IMG/VR virus record: IMGVR_UViG_3300037882_000341
Location: 1-26,734 of that record
Source: a virus
Direction: 5' to 3' (one strand)
Length of the DNA: 26,734 nucleotides
The notes below the pieces were generated by a model. The model had not been told where the DNA came from. It did no database searches and saw only the letters and a program-made list of their open reading frames with translations. The translations under genes were made by a program, and so were the position numbers. Of the stretch, positions 15,261 through 21,432 are shown in pieces; position 1 is the first letter of the stretch; every line of letters begins with the position of its first letter.

Positions 15261-15607
15261 TAGACCGGCCTCCAAATGCGTTTTTCAGTGAGCTTCAGAT
15301 CTGGATAGTTCGTCTCAATCTCGCGGGCAACAATCGTTGCGTCCTTGCCTTCAAGGCGCGTCACGTCGATGCCCTTCTTGAGCATTTCAGCCATCACCAT
15401 TGCGGGTATGACTGCTTGCGGAAACCACTTCTCATCGGATTGCCCGATGTAGCTGCCCGGCTGCATGGCGCGCGTTTCTGCTGCAACCTTCAGGATGCCG
15501 GACACGTCCTCTGACCGATGAAAAAGCGCGGTGTCTGTCTCTTCATCGTAGTCATATTGGGTTGTGATCCCTGTCAGGGGATCGTAAGAGAAGAACTCAT
15601 AAGCCAT
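15260..15607 (-). CDS. Conserved small capsid-linked hypothetical protein
   Basis: This is 115 aa from the ATG at 15607; an in-frame TTG two codons upstream is also possible. It begins MAYEFFSYDPLTGITTQYDY, then DEETDTALFHRSEDVSGILK, and has WFPQAVIPAMVMAEMLKKGID and a C-terminal IWRPV. The same layout (YDPLTGI..., a paired-Trp or Phe segment near the middle) is common in a family of small phage proteins encoded directly after SU10- and P22-like capsid genes. Function is unknown; a head-completion or virion role is inferred from position. Its stop TAG overlaps the next GTG. Confidence 0.7.
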   Translation of the reverse strand: MAYEFFSYDPLTGITTQYDYDEETDTALFHRSEDVSGILKVAAETRAMQPGSYIGQSDEKWFPQAVIPAMVMAEMLKKGIDVTRLEGKDATIVAREIETNYPDLKLTEKRIWRPV

Positions 15608-15615
15608 AGGCAAAT

Positions 15616-15635
15616 GAGGGGGCCGAAGCCCCCTC
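15616..15635 (-). terminator. UUCG-capped hairpin after the capsid gene
   Basis: On the minus strand GAGGGGGC-TTCG-GCCCCCTC forms a perfect 8-bp stem closed by C(UUCG)G, one of the most stable RNA tetraloops. It is followed only by ATTTG, so the U-tract is weak. It occupies the 33-base gap between the capsid stop and the next start, six bases upstream of a TTG codon. It may be a partial terminator, an RNA-processing site or a 3' stabiliser that keeps capsid mRNA abundant while letting some transcription through. Confidence 0.7.
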
Positions 15636-15640
15636 CCCAG

Positions 15641-16612
15641 TTAGGCGCAGGACACAACCTTTGCCGACGCCGCTTCGTTGCGGCAGACCAGGCCAAACTC
15701 AGTGATGAGCATGTACTTGTCGCCGTCGCCCGTCTTGGCGAGCTTTTCCATCATCGGTTTGTCAACGAATGAAACGGCCCACATATCCGGGTCCAGGCAC
15801 AGCACAACGCTTGAACGCACATGCCGGTGCAGGCGCACGGTGTGCCGCCCGTAGCTCGACACGTACAGGTTTGCCGCGTTGATGATGGACGCCTGCGCCG
15901 CCTTGTCCACGTCCACAAAGCGCGTCGCAACGCCGGTGAACTGGTCAATGGCAGCCTTCTGCAGCGGCCCCACCAGGATCTGCGTTGCCTGCCCACCAGA
16001 CGACCAAGAGCCCTGCAACGCAGAGTTCAGCGCGCCGACAGTCAGGGCGCCGGTCGTGGTGCCGTCAGTCGGCGCAGCAACCGCGCCGGAAGCAAACCCG
16101 GGAGTCGTCGCCGATGACGTGGTGGTTGCCAGCACTTCGTTCGTAGCGAGCCACGATTCAATGCTTGCCGTCGAGCGGGCCGTTGCAGAGCCGCCGGCAG
16201 ACGATGCCTGATTGCGAACGATGGCGTATTCCATCTCGTTCTTCATCTCGCGCATCTGCTTGGTCAGTTGCCGGGTCGATTCGCGCTTGCGGCCGGCCTT
16301 GGCGTACTTGTCCTGCGAACGCGAAATCAGGAAGGTCTTTCGGCTGATCTGCTGGTAGTTGCCGACGCGAACGGCGTTGACCACCGTCACGAAAGCCGCA
16401 TCGTCGCCTTCAATCTGCCGGTTCGAAGTCGGCGCCACGATGGTGTCAGTCAGCCACTCGTGGTAGCTGTTCGACGCCTCAACGCGGTCGAAGTTGGTCA
16501 GGCAGTAGGTCTCATCGGGGAACAAGTCCCAGATGACATCCTCCAGGTCTTCACGATTGCCGCCAGCCGCGCCGACGCGGTAGCTGTCAGTGGTTCCAGT
16601 CAATTGGGCCAT
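15641..16612 (-). CDS. Major capsid protein (SU10-type, HK97 fold)
   Basis: This 323-aa protein has GAGG before the ATG. It has the pattern of the SU10 major-capsid family (DUF5309): the start GNREDLEDVIWDLFPDETY, then HEWLTDTIVAP, NAVRVGNYQQISRKTFLIS, and a long helix, TRQLTKQMREMKNEMEYAI, matching the HK97-fold spine helix. The C-terminal half has LVGPLQKAAIDQF, YVSSYGRHTVRLHRHVR and WAVSFVDKPMMEKLAKTGD. Length is normal and no separate protease gene is seen. It builds the icosahedral or prolate shell and should be the most highly expressed late protein, in keeping with the hairpin just after the gene. Confidence 0.9.
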   Translation of the reverse strand: MAQLTGTTDSYRVGAAGGNREDLEDVIWDLFPDETYCLTNFDRVEASNSYHEWLTDTIVAPTSNRQIEGDDAAFVTVVNAVRVGNYQQISRKTFLISRSQDKYAKAGRKRESTRQLTKQMREMKNEMEYAIVRNQASSAGGSATARSTASIESWLATNEVLATTTSSATTPGFASGAVAAPTDGTTTGALTVGALNSALQGSWSSGGQATQILVGPLQKAAIDQFTGVATRFVDVDKAAQASIINAANLYVSSYGRHTVRLHRHVRSSVVLCLDPDMWAVSFVDKPMMEKLAKTGDGDKYMLITEFGLVCRNEAASAKVVSCA

Positions 16613-16620
16613 TATTTACC

Positions 16621-17568
16621 TCAGAAGCGAAACTTGTTCGCCAGGCGCTCGCCAATGAGTACAGCTTTTTGCGAATCAGACTTGGCAGCCTTCATCGACT
16701 TCTTGAACTGCATTCGCTCGGCAAACGCTGAATTGCCTTGACCAGTGACCCCAGGTTTCAACACCGGGGGCGCGCTGGCCGCTGATTTGATGGCTGACGA
16801 CTTCCCAGACTGCAACTGATCCCACTTGGCCGCCTTGAACACCGCCATCAGAAACCGCGGGTCGGCGAACCGGCCCTTCAGTTCCTCTGTCGAGAATCCA
16901 AGTTCCTGCACCTGTTTCAACATCGCCGTGTCGTCTTGTTGCGACACGGTGCCAAGGGCCTGCTTCACGCCTTCGACTGCCAGCGTCCACTGCTTTTCGC
17001 GGTGTTGCTTCAGCGATGACTCAATGTGCTGGGCCTTGCCTTGCAGGGTGCGCTGGCCGTCTGCAACTTCGCGCTCGAGCGTGCGAATCTGCTGCTGGAT
17101 GCTGAACACCTGGCCCGGGTCTGCGTTGTAAAGCGCCCCCAGGTCAAGGCCGTTCAACTGCGCCAAGCGGGCCTGCTTCTCTTGCAGCCCCGCGTAGTCC
17201 TGCATGATGGCCGTTAGAACCTGCTCTTTCGCCTCAGCGAACTGCATGCGGTCTTCCGCAGCTTTGGACAGCGTGGCTGCCTGCTGCGTCTTGCGCGTGT
17301 AGTCCTGCTTGTGCGCGAACTGGTCTTTCAGCGCTGCTGGGATCAGGTGCTTGTTGCCTTGGCCGTCTTCGACCTCGACAACATCGGCTTGGGGTGGTGG
17401 CGCTTCGTCGCCGTCTGTTTCGTCGCCTTCCGCTTCCGCGGAAACGCCTTCATCGCTTGCAGTCTCGGGCGCCGCTTCAGGCGCATCAGACTCCGGCTCG
17501 CTGTCAAACAGCGAACCTATGCGATCTTCAACGGATGCAGGTGAGCCCTGATCGGGTAGGTCAGCCAT
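16621..17568 (-). CDS. Scaffolding protein (putative)
   Basis: This 315-aa protein has GGAG before the ATG. The N-terminal 70 residues are very acidic and disordered (EDRIGSLFDSEPESDAPEAA). The middle (about 75-215) is a long Gln/Glu/Lys coiled coil. The C-terminal part ends with a basic helix, MQFKKSMKAAKSDSQKAV, and LANKFRF. An acidic disordered head, a coiled coil and a basic C-terminal capsid-binding helix, directly before the major capsid gene, form the classic scaffold arrangement. It would guide prohead assembly and then leave or be degraded. No protease motif was seen in it. Assignment is from composition and synteny. Confidence 0.8.
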   Translation of the reverse strand: MADLPDQGSPASVEDRIGSLFDSEPESDAPEAAPETASDEGVSAEAEGDETDGDEAPPPQADVVEVEDGQGNKHLIPAALKDQFAHKQDYTRKTQQAATLSKAAEDRMQFAEAKEQVLTAIMQDYAGLQEKQARLAQLNGLDLGALYNADPGQVFSIQQQIRTLEREVADGQRTLQGKAQHIESSLKQHREKQWTLAVEGVKQALGTVSQQDDTAMLKQVQELGFSTEELKGRFADPRFLMAVFKAAKWDQLQSGKSSAIKSAASAPPVLKPGVTGQGNSAFAERMQFKKSMKAAKSDSQKAVLIGERLANKFRF

Positions 17569-17616
17569 GCGTCACTCCAAGGGCAATGATGTCCCGTAAT
17601 TGACTGGCCCTATCAG

Positions 17617-17895
17617 TCAGCGGGAAGCGATTGATTGTTTCATGTTTTTGATGAACGCATCTTGCTTTGCGCGGCTTTCATCGATTTTCACGTCGTCAAC
17701 CATGCGCATCAGCTCGCTGCGCACCCGTTTCAGCAGTTGCAGACTGATCGCCGCCTCGTGGTGCGTGTCCCGGTCGCCGATGGGGCTGCCCTCGATTTTC
17801 AGCACGATGCCGTCTCGGATGGAGTCAAGCGCATGACGCAACACCGGGTCATCAAGCAGGCGTTTCGCGTGGTCGCCACGTTCGCGGGGGGTCAT
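17617..17895 (-). CDS. Hypothetical helical protein upstream of the scaffold gene
   Basis: This 92-aa protein has an ATG overlapping the stop of the repeat protein (ATGA). It is almost entirely helical and highly charged, starting MTPRERGDHAKRLLDDPVL, with a VLRHALDSIRDGIVLKIEGSP segment, then LQLLKRVRSELMRMVDD and a basic end, IKNMKQSIASR. Small helical proteins with a DxxxRxAL-type start often lie near capsid genes in phages. No function can be assigned. It ends 48 bases before the scaffold start. Confidence 0.65.
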   Translation of the reverse strand: MTPRERGDHAKRLLDDPVLRHALDSIRDGIVLKIEGSPIGDRDTHHEAAISLQLLKRVRSELMRMVDDVKIDESRAKQDAFIKNMKQSIASR

Positions 17896-18818
17896 AGCAG
17901 CAGCATCACCTCTTCGTCGTCTTCATCAATCTCGGCCTCACGTCGCCGCATGGCGGTCTCAATCTCAATAGCCTGGGCGGCCTGCTCGTACAGCGCGCGG
18001 ATCTGTTGCAGCACGGCATCGGCGGCATCCTGCAGCTCGGCCGGCGCCTGGATGTCGGGCAGTTGCAGGGCTTTCTGCGCATCCGCGATGACCTTGCGAG
18101 GCTCACGCTTGCGCGCCTTCACTGCGCGCTCTACGGCCTTGTCTGCGACGGCCTGGGCTTGTTCCTTGGCCTTTTGCAGGATATCTAGAGCCTGGTCTAC
18201 CGAATCGGCGTCGAACACCTCGCCGTCAATCTCGACCTCGTACCGCTGCCGGCGCTTGCGCTTTGACCGCCCGCCGCCTGATTGCGCGGTTGACGGGCCG
18301 CCAGACCCGCTTGCAGATACGGTGTCGTTCGCATTGGTGTATGCAACCGTGCCAGACACGGTTCCAGCGGCCCCACTAGCTGAAACGCTATCGTCAGCAT
18401 TCGAATAGGCGACAGTGCCGGTAACCGTGATCGTGCCAGCGGCTGATGCGGTGTCATTGGCGTTCGTGGCCGCCAGCGAGCCAGTAACGGTCGTCGTGCC
18501 CGCTGCGCTTGAAGTGTCGTCGGCATTGGTAGTTGCCAACGCGCCAGTGACGCCAGACCCACCACCGACCGTGCCCGATGCGGCAGAGGTGTCTGCCGCG
18601 TTCGTGGTGGAACTGGTGCCAGTGACGGTTGTTGTGCCGCTGGCTGACGATGTGTCGTCGGCATTGGTTCTGGCAAGCGCGCCAGTAACCGTCGTCGTTC
18701 CGCTGGCGCTGCTGGTGTCGTTTGCGTTGGTGTACGCAACGGTTCCTGTAACACCCGCTGCCGCCGCAACAACTTCGCCCGATATTGGGGCGCTGCTGAT
18801 CGGATGGCCGGAAATCAT
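17892..18818 (-). CDS. Repeat-containing structural protein (seven TNAxDTxSASG repeats)
   Basis: This 308-aa protein is coupled to the previous gene by ATGA. Residues about 22-172 hold seven repeats of roughly 20-25 aa, consensus VTGxxAxTNAxDTSSASGTT, predicted as short beta strands with Ser/Thr-rich turns. A basic patch, RSKRKRRQR (184-192), follows, then a YEVEIDGEVFDADS segment and a long helical, Ala/Gln-rich tail with an acidic end (AEIDEDDEEVMLLL). The repeats suggest an extended fibre or surface appendage, while the helical tail may anchor it. The Ser/Thr-rich repeats might be sites of sugar attachment, given the glycosyltransferases downstream, but that is speculation. Repeat-number variation would be expected between relatives. 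Confidence 0.6.
   Translation of the reverse strand: MISGHPISSAPISGEVVAAAAGVTGTVAYTNANDTSSASGTTTVTGALARTNADDTSSASGTTTVTGTSSTTNAADTSAASGTVGGGSGVTGALATTNADDTSSAAGTTTVTGSLAATNANDTASAAGTITVTGTVAYSNADDSVSASGAAGTVSGTVAYTNANDTVSASGSGGPSTAQSGGGRSKRKRRQRYEVEIDGEVFDADSVDQALDILQKAKEQAQAVADKAVERAVKARKREPRKVIADAQKALQLPDIQAPAELQDAADAVLQQIRALYEQAAQAIEIETAMRRREAEIDEDDEEVMLLL
18303..18755 (-). repeat. Seven tandem coding repeats of about 60-75 bp
   Basis: At DNA level the array corresponds to the TNAxDTxSASG units of the repeat protein. The units differ mostly by silent or conservative changes, and one is extended by a GGGSG linker. Unit core residues: TNANDTSSASG, TNADDTSSASG, TNAADTSAASG, TNADDTSSAAG, TNANDTASAAG, SNADDSVSASG, TNANDTVSASG. 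Divergence between units shows the array is not a recent perfect duplication. Confidence 0.8.
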
Positions 18819-19219
18819 GCCGGCCAGTCACCCCGCCAGTCATAGGCAAATGCCTGGGCCGGGGTCATCGTTGCAATGGCGGTTTTGTGCTTGTTGCGCG
18901 CACCCTTGACCGCGGCTAGGTACGCAGAGAAACCTGCCGTGTTTGCGACAACCCGCGCAATGACGGTCTCAAGCGTGAGATTCGACGAAGTTGCTTCGGC
19001 AACGCAGAACGGGCAGTCTGCCGTGTTCCCACTGGCTGCGTAGGCCCTGACCTCGCTGGCCAGAACAGCCCATGAGGCCATTTCAGCGGGCGCATACTGA
19101 TACTGCGCGACGAAGCGCTCCAACAGACGACGCGCGTGCTGCTCAATCTCACGCCTGACCTCGGCCGGATCTTCCGGGTCTTCGGCGTTTACAAACTGCG
19201 TGCCGTCGTGTCGGATCAT
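18815..19219 (-). CDS. DUF4376-like tail-fibre-associated protein
   Basis: This 134-aa protein starts two bases after the fibre stop. The centre reads WAVLASEVRAYAASG, then ADCPFCVAEA, LTLETVIARVVANTAGFSAYLAAV and GARNKHKTAI, which matches the DUF4376 pattern of small helical domains found in or next to phage fibre genes, often in fibre-assembly proteins. The pair of cysteines in CPFC could be structural. Its place right after the Gly-rich fibre suggests it assists fibre folding or attachment. Overlaps the next gene as ATGA. Confidence 0.6.
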   Translation of the reverse strand: MIRHDGTQFVNAEDPEDPAEVRREIEQHARRLLERFVAQYQYAPAEMASWAVLASEVRAYAASGNTADCPFCVAEATSSNLTLETVIARVVANTAGFSAYLAAVKGARNKHKTAIATMTPAQAFAYDWRGDWPA

Positions 19220-19221
19220 GA

Positions 19222-20205
19222 TTACAGCCAGACAAAGAGGAAGTAAGCCGGGCCACCGGCACCCCCAGCGCCGGCAGTGTTGGCGGTGAGGGCTGCGCCG
19301 CCCCCACCACCGCCAGAACCTGGGCCAGCAGCACCACCAGCGCCGCCATTGGTGCCGGTTGAAGAAGATCCGCCACCGCCAGAACCACCAGTCGCGTAGA
19401 ACTTCACGCGGTCACGGTTCATGCCGGCGTAGAAGCCAGGGTTGCCAGGGTTGCCAGCATTTCCAGCCGTGCCGCCCGTGCCGCCAGCGATAGACGTGAG
19501 GCCAAGCGGGACCGTGCTGTTTGCATGGGCCACTGCCCCGCCATTGCCACCAGTGCCTGCCGTTCCGATTGCCCCGCCGCCTGCGCCGCCGCTGCAGTAG
19601 AGGCCGGTCGTCGGAAAAGTGATCGCACCGCCAGCGCCCGCAGTGGTAGCCGCACCCCCCGCTGCGCCAGCTTGCCCAACAAGGAAAGACGAGTGGCCGA
19701 AAGCAGCCATGTTAGATCCGCTGCCGCCGTTGATGGTCGGCACCGTTCCAGCGATACCCGCAGTCGCAGAGCCTGCACCGCCGCCAGCAGCCCCACCGCC
19801 ACCGCCGACCAAAGACAACAGTGTGTCAGTTCCTTGCGGTGCGGCGGCAGTCTGCCCGTAATACACGATTGACGTTGTGCCAGCCGTTCCGGCTGCGCCA
19901 GAAGCGCCACCAGGCCCGCCACGGCCGATGGAAACATACAGCACATCGGGCAACATGAACGATGGGACCAGAATTGCGGCTTGCGAGCCTGAACCACCGC
20001 CAGCGCCACCGCCAGCCGCTGAAGCAGCGGCCACAAACCCACCGCCCCCGCCCCCACCCGCACCAATGGCGAACAGATAGAGGAACCTCGCCCCGCGTGG
20101 CTTTGCGATGGGCCGGCGATCTACGCCCACGACGTTACCAGTGCCGAACACCTCCTCATACCGGAGGCATTCCAGCAGGTTCGGCAGATACGCGGCGTCA
20201 AGCAT
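19222..20205 (-). CDS. Glycine-rich fibre-like structural protein
   Basis: This is 327 aa from the ATG at 20205, which overlaps the preceding stop (TGATG); a longer frame to 20238 is rejected. Residues 1-50 are ordinary (MLDAAYLPNLLECLRYEEVF, then PRGARFLYLFAIGAG). The rest is dominated by Gly, Ala, Ser and Thr with blocks such as GGGGGAAGGG and GGAGGAAGPGSGGG, ending in the hydrophobic tail PAYFLFVWL. Such proteins are widespread in phages as putative fibre components; polyglycine-type packing is known in some phage fibres and snow-flea-like folds. A receptor-binding or shaft role is likely but unproved. The low complexity makes this DNA GC-rich and prone to slippage. Confidence 0.65.
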   Translation of the reverse strand: MLDAAYLPNLLECLRYEEVFGTGNVVGVDRRPIAKPRGARFLYLFAIGAGGGGGGGFVAAASAAGGGAGGGSGSQAAILVPSFMLPDVLYVSIGRGGPGGASGAAGTAGTTSIVYYGQTAAAPQGTDTLLSLVGGGGGAAGGGAGSATAGIAGTVPTINGGSGSNMAAFGHSSFLVGQAGAAGGAATTAGAGGAITFPTTGLYCSGGAGGGAIGTAGTGGNGGAVAHANSTVPLGLTSIAGGTGGTAGNAGNPGNPGFYAGMNRDRVKFYATGGSGGGGSSSTGTNGGAGGAAGPGSGGGGGGAALTANTAGAGGAGGPAYFLFVWL

Positions 20206-20651
20206 CAGTAGTCGCCCCCGATGACGGTCGCCTTCCACTGCGTGTTTGCCGCCGGGGCCACGCTAGACGTGACGAGGATTGTGTAACCAGCCGGCAACAT
20301 GAAGTTGAGCGGGATGCAGACCGGCGCACCGGCAGCGGTCGCTGAAGGCGTCTGCAACGGCACCGCGGCCTCTTGCCATAGATGCGTGTTGCTGGTTGTC
20401 GTGCTGCCGCTGGTCACAGACGAGATAAACACCCGCATGACACCCGCTGTCGAGGCTGTGCCAATGGTCGTTTCACCCAGCGTAAACCGCACCTCACGCA
20501 CGAAACTACCATTGGTCGCGTCCGCTTCGAAAGCCTTGAAAATGTCCGTGCCAATCGTCCCGCCGCCCTGGCTGGAAGTGTTGGCCGCACTAATTCCAAC
20601 TGCCTGGATTTGACCGCGGCGGCTGTAAATCGGGTCGCTATTGGCTGGCAT
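20205..20651 (-). CDS. Hypothetical structural protein (beta-rich)
   Basis: This 148-aa protein starts one base after the preceding stop (TGA-C-ATG). It begins MPANSDPIYSRRGQIQAVGI and continues with alternating beta strands (FVREVRFTLGET, AGVMRVFISSV, LPAGYTILVTSSV) and a WKATVIGGDY end. The architecture resembles small jelly-roll or Ig-like structural proteins that sit beside fibre genes. It is coupled to the Gly-rich fibre gene downstream (TGATG). No enzymatic motif is visible; a virion role is inferred from position and composition. Confidence 0.6.
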   Translation of the reverse strand: MPANSDPIYSRRGQIQAVGISAANTSSQGGGTIGTDIFKAFEADATNGSFVREVRFTLGETTIGTASTAGVMRVFISSVTSGSTTTSNTHLWQEAAVPLQTPSATAAGAPVCIPLNFMLPAGYTILVTSSVAPAANTQWKATVIGGDY

Positions 20652-20652
20652 G

Positions 20653-21021
20653 TCAGTTCATCGCCTGTAGGTTTGCAGTGGCGACAATCCGCCCCGCGCT
20701 TTGCACACGATCAAAGTCATAGCCGGGGTACGTGATGAACACGTCCTTGGTCCCGGCGCTGAAGTTGATCAGACTTGTGGTGCTTGAGTGGTTCGAGTAG
20801 ACCGTGACGCGCGACAGCGTTGAAGGGGCCGTGAACACACCCTCTCCGACTTCCCACTCGGACCCGCTTTGCTGGGCGATGCAGTATCTCACCGACGTGC
20901 CGCTAGTCAGCGCAGCCGCGAACGTGCGATAGCCCGTTGCAGCACCCGCAAGCGTGACGGAGCCCGTGCCCGTCGTGGTGCTGGTCTCTTTGACCCGATC
21001 AGGGTATTGGCCGATGGACAT
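20653..21021 (-). CDS. Putative tail/fibre-associated structural protein
   Basis: This 122-aa protein has GGGGG in the leader before the ATG. It starts with DRVKETSTTTGTGSVTLAGA, followed by a YCIAQQSGSEWEVGEGVF segment and LSRVTVYSNHSS, LINFSAGTKDVFITYPG. This pattern recurs in many phage fibre, baseplate and hypothetical structural proteins as a compact beta module. It probably contributes to a fibre or its attachment. The pattern is recognised from general familiarity with phage proteins, not from a search. Confidence 0.65.
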   Translation of the reverse strand: MSIGQYPDRVKETSTTTGTGSVTLAGAATGYRTFAAALTSGTSVRYCIAQQSGSEWEVGEGVFTAPSTLSRVTVYSNHSSTTSLINFSAGTKDVFITYPGYDFDRVQSAGRIVATANLQAMN

Positions 21022-21033
21022 TGCCGCCCCCGC

Positions 21034-21432
21034 TTACGGGTTGCCTTCAGTGATGACAAAAGAAGTGACAGACACCGGCTGGCCAGAAACGATGCTTGTC
21101 GTGGTCAGGTTCAGGTCGCTGCCGCTGGTGCCAACGTTGCCATCAAGAACAAAGGTCGTGCCGTCGCTCTGCACAATCCTGAACCATGTGGCCGTGCCGG
21201 TTGCATTGGCGCTTGAGTCCTGCGTGATGGCGCCCAGGGTCAACACGCCGTTGACAGCGGCAGCAGCAAACGGAGTGCCGCAGGTCAGTTCTGCGAGCAA
21301 CGTTGTTGCTGATCCGCCCGTGGCTGGCCGGCTGCCGTCATAGATGCGCAACAGCGCGGCATTGCCTGCCCGCGTGGTAATTGCGTCCAACATGGCATCC
21401 CGGAGGGTTGCCGCTTCGTATGCCAATGCCAT
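21034..21432 (-). CDS. Putative small structural (head decoration-like) protein
   Basis: This 132-aa protein has an ATG overlapping the portal stop (TAATG). It starts MALAYEAATLRDAMLDAIT and then has YDGSRPATGGSATTLLAELTCGTP, a sequence style common in small phage structural proteins near the portal. The remainder is a Gly/Ser/Thr-rich beta pattern (GTATWFRIVQSDGTTFVLDG, SGSDLNLTTTSI). No signal peptide or membrane segment is seen. It is probably a virion surface or decoration protein; the exact place in the particle cannot be told from sequence. Confidence 0.6.
   Translation of the reverse strand: MALAYEAATLRDAMLDAITTRAGNAALLRIYDGSRPATGGSATTLLAELTCGTPFAAAAVNGVLTLGAITQDSSANATGTATWFRIVQSDGTTFVLDGNVGTSGSDLNLTTTSIVSGQPVSVTSFVITEGNP

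Noticed and set aside
17602-17622. Short TGACTG/CAGTCA inverted repeat before the scaffold gene
   Set aside because: Only six paired bases with a seven-base loop and no T-run; it overlaps the end of a coding region and is weak enough to be chance.
18303-18755. CRISPR array or DGR template repeat
   Set aside because: The repeats are in frame, divergent and coding, with no constant-repeat/spacer pattern and no reverse transcriptase gene in the window.
18415-18909. Plus-strand 164-aa frame with PVTVVVP repeats
   Set aside because: It mirrors the repeat array of the minus-strand repeat protein; the apparent repeats come from the same DNA read backwards.
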